This document shows, piece after piece, positions 25,521 through 35,022 of a DNA stretch of 64,000 bases. The notes beneath the pieces were generated by a model that had not been told where the DNA came from, searched no databases, and saw only the letters and a list, made by a program, of their open reading frames with translations. The position numbers and the translations under genes were made by a program. The DNA comes from Clostridiales bacterium. Its GTDB lineage: Bacteria; Bacillota; Clostridia; Christensenellales; Borkfalkiaceae. The stretch covers positions 1 through 64,000 of the forward strand of contig SVII01000003.1 of assembly GCA_015069605.1 (NCBI GenBank), read 5' to 3'. How positions within the stretch are numbered: the first letter of the stretch is position 1; every line of letters begins with the position of its first letter.

Positions 25521-25560
25521 TTCCGCAGAGCAAAATAACTGCTTTGCGGAAAATTTTTTA
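25521..25560 (+). terminator. terminator after folA
   Basis: Stem TTCCGCAGAGCA with TGCTTTGCGGAA (one bulge-like mismatch), 7-nt loop, followed by an AT-rich, T-containing exit. Confidence 0.8.
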
Positions 25561-25600
25561 TATTTTATAAAAAATATTTATCAAAACCGCCGATAAATTC

Positions 25601-25629
25601 TTGTCATTCGGGTGAAAAAGTATTAAAAT
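25601..25629 (+). promoter_or_regulatory. promoter of typA
   Basis: TTGTCA (25601-25606), 17 nt, TAAAAT (25624-25629). Confidence 0.65.
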
Positions 25630-25677
25630 AAAAAGGTTGAAGAAATTACGCATTGTGAAGAAAAGGAGCGTTTGATT

Positions 25678-27504
25678 ATGATTAGAAACGATTTGAGAAA
25701 CGTAGCAATTATCGCGCACGTTGACCACGGCAAAACCACGCTTGTCAACGAGATGTTGGCGCAGGGCGGTGTATTCCGTGAGAACCAACAGGTGCAGGAC
25801 AGAGTCATGGACTCGGGCGATCTTGAAAGAGAACGTGGCATCACCATTCTTGCGAAGAATACGTCGGCGCATTATAAGGGTGTAAAAATTAACATCGTAG
25901 ATACGCCGGGACACGCTGACTTCTCTGGGGAAGTAGAACGTGTGTTGAAGATGGTAAACGGCGCGCTGATCCTTGTTGACGCGGCGGAAGGCCCGTTGCC
26001 TCAAACTCGTTTTGTTATGCAAAAAGCGTTGGCGTTAGGGCTTAAAACGATTATCGTTATCAATAAAGTGGATAGACCTGACGCGCGTATTGCCGAAGTT
26101 GTGGAAGAAATGCAGCTTTTGATGATGGAACTTGACGCGACGGACGAACAGTTGGAAAGCCCGATTGTGTATTGTTGTGGACGTCAGGGTACGGCTTCGC
26201 TCACGCCCGATAAGCAAGAGGAAAACCTCAATCCTTTATTCGACACGATTTTGGAAACAATTCCTGCAATGGATATGGACGTGGAGGGCCCTGGACAGCT
26301 TTTGGTTTCGTGTATCGACTATAACGAGTTTGTAGGCAGAATCGGTATTGGTAGAATCGAACGCGGCGTCATTCGTGCGAACGAACCTGTGTCCATTTGT
26401 AATTATAATGAACCCAAGATTCGTACAAACTGCAAAATCGTTAATTTGTATCAAATTGAGGGGTTGGAACGTGTGCTTGTTCCCAACGCGCAGGCAGGGG
26501 ATATTGTTGTATTCTCTGGTATTGATGGACTGAATATCGGGGATACCGTGTGCGAACCTACGAAGGTAGAACCCGTGCAATTTGTCAAAATTGAAGACCC
26601 TACGGTGGAAATGACGTTCTCTGTTAACGACAGCCCGTTCGCAGGGAAGGAAGGTAAATTTGTTACGTCTCGTCAGCTCCGTGATAGATTGTATAAAGAA
26701 TTGTTACGCGACGTTTCATTGCGTATTAGCGACACCGAATTGACAGACAGCTTCCGTGTTTGCGGCAGAGGGGAAATGCACCTTTCTATTCTCATTGAAA
26801 CTATGCGCCGCGAGGGATATGAATTCCAAGTATCCACGCCCCGTGTATTGTATAAAGAAATCGACGGTGTTCGTCACGAGCCTATGGAACGTTTTGTTGC
26901 GGACGTGCCCGAAGATATGACGGGACCCGTGTTCTCGGAAATGGGCAACCGCAAGGGTGTGTTGTTGCAGATGACGGCAATCGGCAGCCGTATGCGTTTG
27001 GAATTTGTCGTACCTTCCCGCGGTTTGTTTGGATATAAGAGCCAATTCCTTACCGACACGCGCGGTTTGGGTATCATGAATACGATTTTCTATTCCTATG
27101 AACCATATAAAGGGGATATGCAACGCCGCAATACAGGATCGCTGGTAGCGTTTGAAACGGGTGAGGCTGTAACGTACGGATTGTTCAATGCGCAGGGTCG
27201 CGGCAACTTGTTTATCACGCCTGGCACGCCCGTGTATCAAGGTATGGTTGTGGGGTACACCAATCTTGCGGATGATATTAACGTTAACGTTTGCAAGACC
27301 AAACACCTCACCAACACTCGTTCGTCTAGCAGTGACGATGCGTTGACACTTGTGCCTGTTTCCAAGATGAGTTTGGAAGAATGTCTTGAGTTTATCGCGG
27401 ACGACGAATTATTAGAAGTAACGCCCAAATCTTTGCGTATTAGAAAGCGTATTTTGGACAGCGAACTCCGCGCAAAAGCAAGAGCAAAAGAAAAGAAACA
27501 ATAA
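25678..27504 (+). CDS. typA: ribosome-associated translational GTPase TypA/BipA
   Basis: A 608-residue EF-G-like GTPase that acts in ribosome assembly and stress or cold adaptation. G-domain motifs are AHVDHGKTT (G1), DTPGHADF (G3) and NKVDRP (G4), followed by EF-G-like domains II, III and V and the BipA C-terminal domain ([14 protein letters not shown]). ATG at 25678 is 9 nt from AAAGGAG; TTG at 25672 is only 3 nt away and was rejected. It is followed after 26 nt by a HAD phosphatase, probably on the same transcript. Confidence 0.96.
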   Translation: MIRNDLRNVAIIAHVDHGKTTLVNEMLAQGGVFRENQQVQDRVMDSGDLERERGITILAKNTSAHYKGVKINIVDTPGHADFSGEVERVLKMVNGALILVDAAEGPLPQTRFVMQKALALGLKTIIVINKVDRPDARIAEVVEEMQLLMMELDATDEQLESPIVYCCGRQGTASLTPDKQEENLNPLFDTILETIPAMDMDVEGPGQLLVSCIDYNEFVGRIGIGRIERGVIRANEPVSICNYNEPKIRTNCKIVNLYQIEGLERVLVPNAQAGDIVVFSGIDGLNIGDTVCEPTKVEPVQFVKIEDPTVEMTFSVNDSPFAGKEGKFVTSRQLRDRLYKELLRDVSLRISDTELTDSFRVCGRGEMHLSILIETMRREGYEFQVSTPRVLYKEIDGVRHEPMERFVADVPEDMTGPVFSEMGNRKGVLLQMTAIGSRMRLEFVVPSRGLFGYKSQFLTDTRGLGIMNTIFYSYEPYKGDMQRRNTGSLVAFETGEAVTYGLFNAQGRGNLFITPGTPVYQGMVVGYTNLADDINVNVCKTKHLTNTRSSSSDDALTLVPVSKMSLEECLEFIADDELLEVTPKSLRIRKRILDSELRAKARAKEKKQ

Positions 27505-27530
27505 TTGCGAAATGGACGTTTGGGGGTACC

Positions 27531-28178
27531 ATGTACGAGTTGAACGAAAAAATCTATATTTTTGACTTAGATGGCACGTTGGTGGATTCCATGCGGTATG
27601 GGGTGGAATTATCGCTCGGCTTTTTGAAAAAAAACGGTATCGCCTATCCCGACGATATTGTAACGAATTTGACCCCATTAGGGTTTCGCGGCGTAGCGAA
27701 ATATTATGAAGAACATTTTGGCACGAAGATGTCTGCGGATGAGATTTTTGCGTATTTCCAAGAATGTTTAACGGACGTATATACGCATCAAATTCCTGCG
27801 AAAAATAACGTGGAGAAAGCCCTGAAAGTTTTAAAATCAAAAGGGTGTAGATTGAACGTGCTAACGGCGAGTCCGCATGATTTGACCGACGCTTGCTTAA
27901 AACGTTTGGGGTTATACGATCTTTTTGAAAACGTTTGGACGATTGAGGATTTTGCGACAACAAAAGCGGATCCGAAGATATACGACGAAGTTGCAAGGCT
28001 CTTAAATGCGAAGAAAGCGGAGTGCATTATGGTGGATGACAATTTACACGTTTTGCAAACAGCGAAGGGGGCAGGTATGCGAACAATCGGTGTTTTTGAC
28101 GAAACTTCCGCTGAAACTGAATTGCAAATGCGCGCAATTTCCGATAAGTATATCACGGATTTTGCGGAATTGATATAA
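27531..28178 (+). CDS. HAD superfamily hydrolase
   Basis: A 215-residue phosphatase of the phosphoglycolate/beta-phosphoglucomutase-like branch. Motif I is DLDGTLVDS near the N-terminus with the nucleophile and acid Asp pair; a helical cap follows. Motif II (LNVLTASP), motif III Lys (KADPKIYDEV) and motif IV (IMVDDNLHVLQTAKGAG) are present. The substrate cannot be read from sequence. It follows typA after 26 nt with a GGGGGT ribosome site, so it is probably co-transcribed. Confidence 0.85.
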   Translation: MYELNEKIYIFDLDGTLVDSMRYGVELSLGFLKKNGIAYPDDIVTNLTPLGFRGVAKYYEEHFGTKMSADEIFAYFQECLTDVYTHQIPAKNNVEKALKVLKSKGCRLNVLTASPHDLTDACLKRLGLYDLFENVWTIEDFATTKADPKIYDEVARLLNAKKAECIMVDDNLHVLQTAKGAGMRTIGVFDETSAETELQMRAISDKYITDFAELI

Positions 28179-28184
28179 GGAATA

Positions 28185-28220
28185 AAAGGCAGCGGCGATT
28201 GTTTTGCAGTTGTCTTTTTT
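28185..28220 (+). terminator. probable terminator after HAD gene
   Basis: Nine-bp stem (28185-28193 with 28209-28217, three G-U pairs), followed by further T residues. Confidence 0.55.
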
Positions 28221-28317
28221 ATTTTTTAAAATAATGCAACAAAACGAAGGTGTGCGCGGTTTAATATATAGAGCATAGAGAATACTGTCACACAATGACA
28301 AACCGACGGAGGTTTTG

Positions 28318-28836
28318 ATGAATACAAAAGAACTGGACGAGCTATTGGCTCGGACAGCGAAAGGGGACAACGCTGCTTTTGAGGAGCTGTATATTTGCAC
28401 CAAAAGGGGTGTGTTTGCCTTTTTGTATTCCTATTTTCACAATTATGCGGATACGGAAGACGCAATGCAAACAGTGTACTTAAAGGTGAAAACGCATATT
28501 GAAAGCTATCGAGTGGGGACGAACGGTAGGGCTTGGATATTGCAAATTGCAAAAAATCACGCGCTAAACGAAATAAAAAAGCACCGTCAGGAAGCACCGC
28601 TTGAAGAGGTGAAAAATAGGGCGATAGAACCGCAAGCGAGCGTCGGTGGCGTCACGGAAGTGATGGAAAAAACTTTGACGGAAGAAGAGCAAAGAATTGT
28701 CGCTTTGCACGTGTTATGGAATTATAAACATCGTGAGATTGCGGCGATGGAAGGCTGTCCGACGGGTACAATCACTTCTAAATACAAGCGAGCGATAGAA
28801 AAAATGCGAAAAGCATTAAAGGAGGATGCGCAATGA
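28318..28836 (+). CDS. ECF-type RNA polymerase sigma factor
   Basis: A 172-residue sigma-70 family factor of the extracytoplasmic-function class. Region 2 is at about 15-85 (AAFEELYICTKRGVFAFLYSYFHNYADTEDAMQTVYLKV), with the core-binding DAMQ stretch. Region 4 is at about 115-165, with the helix-turn-helix YKHREIAAMEGCPTGTITSKYKRAI. ATG at 28318 is 5 nt from GGAGG; TTG at 28315 is too close. The next gene overlaps it by 4 nt (ATGA) and looks like its anti-sigma factor, so the two are translationally coupled. Confidence 0.9.
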   Translation: MNTKELDELLARTAKGDNAAFEELYICTKRGVFAFLYSYFHNYADTEDAMQTVYLKVKTHIESYRVGTNGRAWILQIAKNHALNEIKKHRQEAPLEEVKNRAIEPQASVGGVTEVMEKTLTEEEQRIVALHVLWNYKHREIAAMEGCPTGTITSKYKRAIEKMRKALKEDAQ

Positions 28837-30269
28837 GATCATGGAAAAATCAATGGAAAAAAGAACTCGACGTAGTTGTTCCCCAACTGCGCGAGGATGT
28901 TAAAAACGCACCTATTTGCGTGTCTGAAAAAGAGAAATGCGAGGGGATGGGGTCAAACGAACACGTATTTCCTCGCTTTACGCACGTATTAAAAGTTGCA
29001 TGGAGTGCGTTCACAGCGACCAAATGGCGCAGAGTGGCTGCTTGCTGCGTAGCAAGCGTTATAGGTTTGTCGATTATTGGCATGGCGATTGGGGTTGGGT
29101 TTGGTGATAAACCTATTGTGCAAACCTCGGCGGCTGCCTTTACGGTGGAGATTAATCCTAAAGCGGTGTTTGTTGTTGGGGAAGATGGTGCAGTACAGTC
29201 GGTGGTGGCAGGTAACCGCGAGGCTGACCTTATTTTGGCATCCAAGAAAAGATTGGCGACGTTGATTGGCAAAACACCTGAGGAAGCGTTGACAAATTTT
29301 GTGGATTATGCGGCAAAACTCGGTTATGTAAATTTTTCTGACAAGGACGCTGTACGTGTGAGTTTTTGTTCAAAAAACGGCCAACCTGAAAAGATAACGG
29401 AAAATTTAAAAACATATTTCCGTCAAAAGGGTTCGTACACGGCGGTTGTGGAGGAAAATCTAGATCCGGAATCCTTTTGCCATCGCGCTGGGATTTCTAC
29501 TGTAACTTCAGTGCAAGACATTATAGCGGATGTGTTGAATAGTCCTGCCTTGTATTCGGAGAAGCAGGCAAAGGGCAAGACGTTGGAAGAATTGCAAGTG
29601 CTGTTTCGTGAATACGTGCCTATTGAAGGGATACAATCGGCTTTTGAAAGTGTGGTAAAGGGGAGCCTTGCTTACGAGGAAAGAAAGACGGTGGCTTTGG
29701 CTGAAATTAAACGGCTCAACGAGGAAATTGAAACACATCAAGACAATCCTGCGTATTTATTTAAGGATTATTGGACGGTGCAGGAAATTTATAGTTCTAA
29801 AACGTTGACAGGCGATTTTGAGGTAAAAATGCAGATGATGGCGAGTGCGCTTGCTGCATACGAGGCTGCATTTGGTGTGACGATTGACAGCGTGGCGGAT
29901 TTGAGTGATGATTTCAGTGATTACGTTCTTTCTATTTTGCAAGAAGTCGGTAATTCGATTGCGGGATTGACGAAGGAATTGTTTGTGAAAAATCTACATG
30001 TCTATACAGCGTCTTTAAAAGAAGTCGGTATTGATTTGAGAATAGCACAAAAATATTGCGAGGGCGTAGAAACGAAAGAGGAGTATGAAAAAATGACGTA
30101 TTTCTACGATTGGTTTCGGTTTTATGCTCTTTCCAAGGAATATCGGGAGGAATATATGAAACCGCGCGACGTTATCTCGGAGTCACAATATGATGCGTTT
30201 GAAATAAATATCAAAGCGCAGTACGGCTCCATGTCAGCGTATTGGTCTTATCAACAAAGTCGAGCATAA
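28833..30269 (+). CDS. RsgI-like transmembrane anti-sigma factor
   Basis: A 478-residue protein with a cytosolic N-terminus (1-67), one transmembrane helix (68-90) and a long outside part. Just outside the membrane, residues 100-135 (AAAFTVEINPKAVFVVGEDGAVQSVVAGN) follow the RsgI pattern of x-x-D/E-x-N-P-S/K..G-x-V..A-x-N. In clostridial RsgI proteins the Asn-Pro bond is self-cleaved; here it would be N108-P109. The remaining 340 residues are mostly helical, not a recognisable carbohydrate-binding or sensor domain. The 4-nt overlap with the ECF sigma gene indicates that it holds that sigma factor inactive. The assignment rests on pattern and position; the sensed signal is unknown. Confidence 0.7.
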   Translation: MRSWKNQWKKELDVVVPQLREDVKNAPICVSEKEKCEGMGSNEHVFPRFTHVLKVAWSAFTATKWRRVAACCVASVIGLSIIGMAIGVGFGDKPIVQTSAAAFTVEINPKAVFVVGEDGAVQSVVAGNREADLILASKKRLATLIGKTPEEALTNFVDYAAKLGYVNFSDKDAVRVSFCSKNGQPEKITENLKTYFRQKGSYTAVVEENLDPESFCHRAGISTVTSVQDIIADVLNSPALYSEKQAKGKTLEELQVLFREYVPIEGIQSAFESVVKGSLAYEERKTVALAEIKRLNEEIETHQDNPAYLFKDYWTVQEIYSSKTLTGDFEVKMQMMASALAAYEAAFGVTIDSVADLSDDFSDYVLSILQEVGNSIAGLTKELFVKNLHVYTASLKEVGIDLRIAQKYCEGVETKEEYEKMTYFYDWFRFYALSKEYREEYMKPRDVISESQYDAFEINIKAQYGSMSAYWSYQQSRA

Positions 30270-30308
30270 AACTCGCCTCGTTGTTGTAATGAAAAACATC
30301 TAGGAAAG

Positions 30309-30348
30309 CTTTGAGGAAGGTAGGTTCTTCGAAGTTTTTTCTTTTTTT
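30309..30348 (+). terminator. terminator after sigma/anti-sigma operon
   Basis: Ten-bp stem CTTTGAGGAA with TTCTTCGAAG (two G-U pairs), 6-nt loop, followed by TTTTTTCTTTTTTT. Confidence 0.85.
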
Positions 30349-30383
30349 ATGGGCGGTAACTCGTAAAAATTAAGTAATTTTGC

Positions 30384-30412
30384 TTGACAATACGCGCGCG
30401 CGTATATATAAT
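30384..30412 (+). promoter_or_regulatory. distal promoter P1 of S10 operon, CG-repeat spacer
   Basis: Consensus TTGACA (30384-30389), 17-nt spacer, TATAAT (30407-30412). The spacer contains a perfect 14-nt palindrome of alternating CG (30391-30404). The decamer CGCGCGCGTA in it recurs at 30421-30430, just after the expected transcription start. Confidence 0.88.
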
Positions 30413-30421
30413 ATATAAGTC

Positions 30422-30443
30422 GCGCGCGTAGGCGTACGTGCGC
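30422..30443 (+). promoter_or_regulatory. GC-only hairpin at the 5' end of the P1 transcript
   Basis: GCGCGCGTA (30422-30430) pairs with TACGTGCGC (30435-30443) over 9 bp with one G-U pair and a 4-nt loop, starting about 3 nt after the predicted start site. It would cap the 5' end of the S10 mRNA. Confidence 0.6.
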
Positions 30444-30570
30444 ATATAGTATAATTTATGAAATACACGTCAATAATTAGGCTGAACTCCTTTATTTTAA
30501 AGGCTTTCAAGAAAATATTCCATTTTTTTGAAAAAAGTTTAAAAAAATTAAAAAAAGTTCGTTTAAATGC

Positions 30571-30599
30571 TTGACAGGTCTTTACAGATTTGATATTAT
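30571..30599 (+). promoter_or_regulatory. proximal promoter P2 of S10 operon
   Basis: TTGACA (30571-30576), 17 nt, TATTAT (30594-30599). Between P1's hairpin and P2 (30444-30570) is only an A/T-rich run with a small CCTTT/AAAGG hairpin; no gene. Confidence 0.85.
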
Positions 30600-30605
30600 A
30601 TATAG

Positions 30606-30851
30606 GCTGTGTAAAAACGCGTTGTATAGGGTTGATGCGGGAAGTTACTGTAAATCCAAGGCAAGAAAGCCGCTTTGGCAGATAATTTCCGTTGACAAAA
30701 GTGGGACTAGATTCCTGCGACTAACCGAGGCTTTTGCGTAAGAACGCTCGGTAAAAGAAGAGTGTTTTTATTTTGCGGAAAACCTCGATACACACGGATG
30801 TGTTGATACGGCGAAATGAAATGTTAGTATAAACTAAAAAGGAGTAACAAA
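30606..30851 (+). promoter_or_regulatory. structured 5' leader of S10 operon
   Basis: About 245 nt without an ORF. It can fold into an interrupted stem-loop at 30639-30690 (GGGAAGTTA with TAATTTCC outside; CCAA-GGC with GCC..TTGG inside) and a CCGAG/CTCGG hairpin at 30725-30751. No T-tract follows either, so translational or anti-termination control is more likely than a terminator. It may be an autoregulatory site for an r-protein (L4 in other bacteria), but I recognise no named RNA family. Confidence 0.5.
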
Positions 30852-31151
30852 ATGGCAGTACAAAAAATCAGAATTAAGTTGGCGGCATACGACCACGAAC
30901 TTGTAGACGAAGCGGCAAGCCGCATCGTGGAAACGATGAAGAAGAGCGGGGCTAAGATCTCCGGTCCTATTCCCCTTCCTACGGAAAGAGAAATCGTAAC
31001 GATTCTTCGTTCCCCCCACAAATACAAGGATTCCCGTGAACAGTTCGAAATGAGAACGTACAAGAGAATTATCGACATCTATTCCCCCAACGCAAAATTG
31101 CTTGATTCGATCCACCTCCCCGCAGGTGTTGACATCAAGATCAAGCTCTAA
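30852..31151 (+). CDS. rpsJ: 30S ribosomal protein S10
   Basis: 99 residues, normal length. It opens [19 protein letters not shown] and contains the typical SGPIPLPTE and [17 protein letters not shown] loop. First gene of the supercluster. S10 sits in the 30S head and, as NusE, also takes part in antitermination. AAAGGAG lies directly upstream. Confidence 0.98.
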   Translation: MAVQKIRIKLAAYDHELVDEAASRIVETMKKSGAKISGPIPLPTEREIVTILRSPHKYKDSREQFEMRTYKRIIDIYSPNAKLLDSIHLPAGVDIKIKL

Positions 31152-31225
31152 TCATCAATTTGCCGAGAAATACTTTTTAAGGTATTCGAGAAATAAAGAA
31201 AAAATTTAAGGAGTGAACTTTATCT

Positions 31226-31861
31226 ATGAATAAAGCAATCATCGGTCGCAAAGTTGGTATGACCCAACTCTTTGCAGAAGACGGGAAGATGATCCCCGTC
31301 ACGGTAGTGGAAGCAGGTCCTTGCCCCGTTGTTCAGGTGAAAACGGTAGCAAACGACGGTTATGCAGCGTTGAAACTCGGTTTTATCGAAACGACGGAAA
31401 AAGCGTTGACGAAGCCTGAACTCGGTCAGTTCAAAAAGGCAAACGTTAAGCCCCACAAAGTTTTGAAAGAAGTAAGAGTAGCAAACGCAGAAACGTATGA
31501 AGTTGGCGCTGAATTGAAAGCAGACGTTTTCGCAGCTGGCGACAAGGTAGACGTTTCGGGTGTTACGAAAGGTCACGGTTTCACGGGTGTAATCAAAAAG
31601 TGGAACCAGCACAGATTGAAGATGACTCACGGTACCGGCCCCGTACACAGAGAACCCGGTTCTATGGGTCCCATCAGTTCCCCTTCGAGAGTATTTAAGA
31701 ACAAACACCTCGCAGGTCAGTACGGTGTGGATAACGTTACGATCCAAAACCTTGAAATCGTCAGAGTTGACGTAGAAAGAAATGCGATCCTTATCAAAGG
31801 CGCAATTCCTGGTCCCAAGGGCAGCATCGTTACCATCTCGGACAGCGTAAAGAGCAAATAA
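31226..31861 (+). CDS. rplC: 50S ribosomal protein L3
   Basis: 211 residues, full length, starting MNKAIIGRKVGMTQLF and carrying the conserved GHGFTGVIKKWN and HGTGPVHREPGSMG stretch that reaches toward the peptidyl transferase centre. All its proline codons are CCT or CCC. The 74-nt gap to rpsJ is the longest within the S10 part and contains a small imperfect hairpin. Confidence 0.98.
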   Translation: MNKAIIGRKVGMTQLFAEDGKMIPVTVVEAGPCPVVQVKTVANDGYAALKLGFIETTEKALTKPELGQFKKANVKPHKVLKEVRVANAETYEVGAELKADVFAAGDKVDVSGVTKGHGFTGVIKKWNQHRLKMTHGTGPVHREPGSMGPISSPSRVFKNKHLAGQYGVDNVTIQNLEIVRVDVERNAILIKGAIPGPKGSIVTISDSVKSK

Positions 31862-31876
31862 GGAGAGTGACAGACA

Positions 31877-32506
31877 ATGGCGGCTATTAAAGTTTTAAAT
31901 ATGAAAGGCTCTGAAGTTGGCAGCATCGAACTCAAAGACGAATTCTTCGGTGTTGAATATAATGGGCCGTTGATTCATCAGGCAGTCGTTACCCGTCTTG
32001 CAAATGAAAGACAGGGTACAAAATCCACCCTCACGAGAACGGAAGTTAGAGGCGGCGGTATCAAACCTTGGAGACAGAAAGGCACGGGTCGTGCTCGTCA
32101 AGGCTCCATCCGCGCTCCTCAGTGGATCAAGGGCGGCGTAGTATTCGCACCCAAGTCCCGCGACTTCTCCAAGAAGATGAACGTAAAAGCAAAGAGATCT
32201 GCTTTGTATTCCGCACTTTCCCAGAAAGTTGCTGACGGCGAATTCATCGTAGTGGACGAGCTCAAAGTTGCACAGGCAAAGACGAAGGAAATGGCAGCGT
32301 TCGCAAAAGCGTTGAACCTTAACAAAGCACTTGTTGTAATGGACAATGACGACGTTAACGTAATCCGCGCAGCGGCAAACCTTCCTACGGTAAACACGTT
32401 GCCTTTGGCACAGCTTAACACCTACGACGTAGTTGTTAACGAAAAGATCGTTATGACGGTTGCAGCGGTTAAGAAATTCCAGAAGGAAGAGGAGGTAAAT
32501 AGCTAA
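31877..32506 (+). CDS. rplD: 50S ribosomal protein L4
   Basis: 209 residues. The exit-tunnel loop is recognisable as [30 protein letters not shown], here split by standard family spacing. L4 represses the S10 operon in some bacteria and is the natural candidate regulator of the folded leader before rpsJ. Its stop overlaps the rplW start by one base. Confidence 0.98.
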   Translation: MAAIKVLNMKGSEVGSIELKDEFFGVEYNGPLIHQAVVTRLANERQGTKSTLTRTEVRGGGIKPWRQKGTGRARQGSIRAPQWIKGGVVFAPKSRDFSKKMNVKAKRSALYSALSQKVADGEFIVVDELKVAQAKTKEMAAFAKALNLNKALVVMDNDDVNVIRAAANLPTVNTLPLAQLNTYDVVVNEKIVMTVAAVKKFQKEEEVNS

Positions 32507-32796
32507 TGTTTGCAGAGGATATCATCATTAAGCCCGTCCTCACCGAAAAGGGTTACGACGGAATCGCAGAAAAGAAATATTCGTTCTATGTAAAGAAAGA
32601 TGCGAATAAGGCGCAAATCAAAGCAGCTGTTGAAAAGATCTTCGGCGTGCAGGTAGCAAGCGTAAACACGGTAAACTGCAAAGGCAAGCTCAAGAGAATG
32701 GGCAGACACGAAGGTTATACGCCCGCTCGTAAGAAAGCGATCGTAAAGTTGACGGAAAACAGCAAGACTATCGAGTTCTTTGATGCTTTGACTTAA
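32506..32796 (+). CDS. rplW: 50S ribosomal protein L23
   Basis: 96 residues, typical length. [13 protein letters not shown] at the N-terminus and the [21 protein letters not shown] segment mark L23, which forms the docking site for trigger factor and SRP at the tunnel exit. It is translationally coupled to rplD through a TAATG overlap. Confidence 0.98.
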   Translation: MFAEDIIIKPVLTEKGYDGIAEKKYSFYVKKDANKAQIKAAVEKIFGVQVASVNTVNCKGKLKRMGRHEGYTPARKKAIVKLTENSKTIEFFDALT

Positions 32797-32814
32797 TCAG
32801 GAGGAGAGAAGAAA

Positions 32815-33645
32815 ATGGCTATTAAATCATATAAACCTACGTCGGCTGGTCGTCGTTTCGTAACGGTTCTTACCAACGATGACTTGACGCCCGGCGCTAA
32901 GCCCGAAAGATCCTTGTTGCACGACCAACGTCACAGCGGCGGCCGTAACAACTTGGGTAGAATCACCACCAGACATATCGGCGGCGGTAACCGCAGAAAA
33001 TATCGTATCATCGACTTCAAGAGATTGAAGGACGATATCCCTGCAACGGTACAGAGCATTCAGTACGACCCCAACCGTAGCGCTCACATCGCGCTTCTCG
33101 TTTATGCAGACGGTTCCAAGTCCTACATCCTTGCTCCCGTTGGCTTGAACGTAGGGGATAAGGTTATGAGCGGCCCTAACGCAGATATCAAAGCAGGCAA
33201 CGCTCTTCCCCTTGAAAACATTCCCGTAGGTACGATGGTACACAACATCGAACTTACCCCCGGCAAGGGCGGTCAGATCGCAAGAAGCGCAGGTATCTCC
33301 GCGCAGATCATGGCTGTTGAAGGTAAGTACGCTACGATCAGAATGCCCAGCGGCGAAATGAGATATGTTCTCTTGAAGTGCCGCGCAACGATCGGTCAGG
33401 TCGGCAACGTTGACCACGAACTCGTTTCCTTGGGTAAAGCAGGTAAGGCAAGATACCTTGGTTTGAGACCTGAAGTAAGAGGTTCGGTAATGAACCCTGT
33501 TGACCACCCTCACGGCGGTGGTGAAGGTAAATCGCCTATCGGTCATGCTGGTCCTTTGACTCCTTGGGGCAAACCCGCTCTCGGCTATAAGACGAGAAAG
33601 AAGAAGAATGCAACCAACAAGTTCATTCTCAAGAGAATTAACTAA
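32815..33645 (+). CDS. rplB: 50S ribosomal protein L2
   Basis: 276 residues, full length. It has the conserved [19 protein letters not shown] near the N-terminus and [18 protein letters not shown] near the C-terminus, whose His is essential near the peptidyl transferase centre. Ribosome site GGAGGAG. Proline is encoded only by CCT and CCC as far as I counted. Confidence 0.98.
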   Translation: MAIKSYKPTSAGRRFVTVLTNDDLTPGAKPERSLLHDQRHSGGRNNLGRITTRHIGGGNRRKYRIIDFKRLKDDIPATVQSIQYDPNRSAHIALLVYADGSKSYILAPVGLNVGDKVMSGPNADIKAGNALPLENIPVGTMVHNIELTPGKGGQIARSAGISAQIMAVEGKYATIRMPSGEMRYVLLKCRATIGQVGNVDHELVSLGKAGKARYLGLRPEVRGSVMNPVDHPHGGGEGKSPIGHAGPLTPWGKPALGYKTRKKKNATNKFILKRIN

Positions 33646-33660
33646 TCGGAGGATTGAAAA

Positions 33661-33939
33661 ATGTCAAGAAGCGTAAAGAAAGGACCTTACGTCGAAGCCA
33701 AGCTCTTCAGCAGAATTCAAGCTATGAACGAGGCTAACGAAAAGAAAGTTATCAAGACCTGGTCGCGTGCATCGACGATTTTCCCCGAATTTGTTGGTCA
33801 CACGATCGCAGTATATGACGGCCGTAAGCACGTGCCCGTATATGTAACGGAAGATATGATCGGTTGCAAACTCGGTGAGTTCGCTCCCACGAGAACGTTC
33901 CACGGTCACACGGCTAAAACGACGAGCCCCGGTAGATAA
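33661..33939 (+). CDS. rpsS: 30S ribosomal protein S19
   Basis: 92 residues, normal length, [15 protein letters not shown] start and [15 protein letters not shown]-like core (here [11 protein letters not shown]), ending in [11 protein letters not shown]. Located in the 30S head near S13. Fifteen nt after rplB. Confidence 0.98.
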   Translation: MSRSVKKGPYVEAKLFSRIQAMNEANEKKVIKTWSRASTIFPEFVGHTIAVYDGRKHVPVYVTEDMIGCKLGEFAPTRTFHGHTAKTTSPGR

Positions 33940-33952
33940 GGAGAAATAAGAA

Positions 33953-34354
33953 ATGGCAGGTAATATGTTGAAAAAGTCGGAAAGGGTTGCAAATAGAAAA
34001 GCACGCCCTTACGCAGTTGCTAAATATATCAGAGTTTCGCCTTACAAAGTGAGAACGGTTCTCGCTTTGATTCGCGGGAAGAGCTATGTGGAAGCAGAAG
34101 CAATTCTCAGCCACATCGTAAACGGCAGCGCACTTGCTGTTAAGAAAGTTCTTATGTCCGCAGGGGCGAATGCAGAAAACAACAAAGGTATGGAAAAGAA
34201 AGACCTCTACGTTGCAGAATGTTATGCAGACGGCGGTCAGATGTTGAAGAGAATGCAGCCTGTATCCAAGGGTAGAGGTCACGCAATCTTAAAAAGAACG
34301 AGCCATATCACGATTGTTTTGGACGTTATGGATTTGAAAGGAGAGAGCAAATAA
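33953..34354 (+). CDS. rplV: 50S ribosomal protein L22
   Basis: 133 residues, slightly longer than the common 110-120. [26 protein letters not shown] and the tunnel hairpin [26 protein letters not shown] are the family hallmarks; the hairpin is where macrolide-tolerance changes occur in other species. The stop overlaps rpsC by one base. Confidence 0.98.
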   Translation: MAGNMLKKSERVANRKARPYAVAKYIRVSPYKVRTVLALIRGKSYVEAEAILSHIVNGSALAVKKVLMSAGANAENNKGMEKKDLYVAECYADGGQMLKRMQPVSKGRGHAILKRTSHITIVLDVMDLKGESK

Positions 34355-35022
34355 TGGGACAGAAAGTTAATCCTCACGGTTTGAGAGTCGGCGTTATCGC
34401 TGATTGGAATACCACTTGGTATGCAGACAAAAAAGAATTCTCCAAATTCCTTAAGGAAGATAACGTAATCCGTACGTACTTGAAGAAGAAGTACTACTCC
34501 GCTGCGATCAGCAAGATTTTGATCGAAAGAGCAGCGTCGAGAATCGTTGTAACCGTATTCACGGCACGTCCCGGCGTTATCATCGGTAAAGCAGGCAGCG
34601 AAGTTGAAATCATCAAGAAAGAACTTGCAAAACTTACGAACGGTAAGGCAATCAGCCTTAACATCACGGAAGTTAGAAAGCCCGACTGCGACGCACAGCT
34701 CGTAGCAGAAGGCGTTGCAGCGCAACTTGAAAAACGTATGTCTTTCAGACGTTGCATGAAGCAGGCTATCGGTCGTTCGATGAGAGCGGGCGTTAAAGGT
34801 ATCAAGATGATGGTAAGCGGTCGTTTGGACGGCGCAGAAATCGCAAGAAGCGAACATTATCACGAAGGTTCGATTCCCCTTCAGACGCTTCGCGCGGACA
34901 TCGATTACGGCTTTGCAGAAGCGCACACGACGTTCGGTATGATCGGCGTAAAATGCTGGATCTATAAGGGCGAAGTTATCAAGAGTGCTAAGAAGCCCGT
35001 TGTAGAAGGAGGCGAACAGTAA
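34354..35022 (+). CDS. rpsC: 30S ribosomal protein S3
   Basis: 222 residues. [15 protein letters not shown] start, a KH domain with [20 protein letters not shown], and the C-terminal [28 protein letters not shown]3 lines the mRNA entry channel with helicase activity. One-base overlaps couple it to rplV and rplP. Confidence 0.98.
   Translation: MGQKVNPHGLRVGVIADWNTTWYADKKEFSKFLKEDNVIRTYLKKKYYSAAISKILIERAASRIVVTVFTARPGVIIGKAGSEVEIIKKELAKLTNGKAISLNITEVRKPDCDAQLVAEGVAAQLEKRMSFRRCMKQAIGRSMRAGVKGIKMMVSGRLDGAEIARSEHYHEGSIPLQTLRADIDYGFAEAHTTFGMIGVKCWIYKGEVIKSAKKPVVEGGEQ

Noticed and set aside
30391-30443. CG-rich repeats before rpsJ as part of a CRISPR array or replication origin
   Set aside because: Only two short copies, no spacer pattern, no DnaA boxes; they fit promoter and mRNA 5'-end structure better.
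30803-30830. Third rpsJ promoter (TTGATA, 16 nt, TAGTAT)
   Set aside because: It would start transcription at or next to the ribosome site, leaving almost no leader; two better promoters exist upstream.
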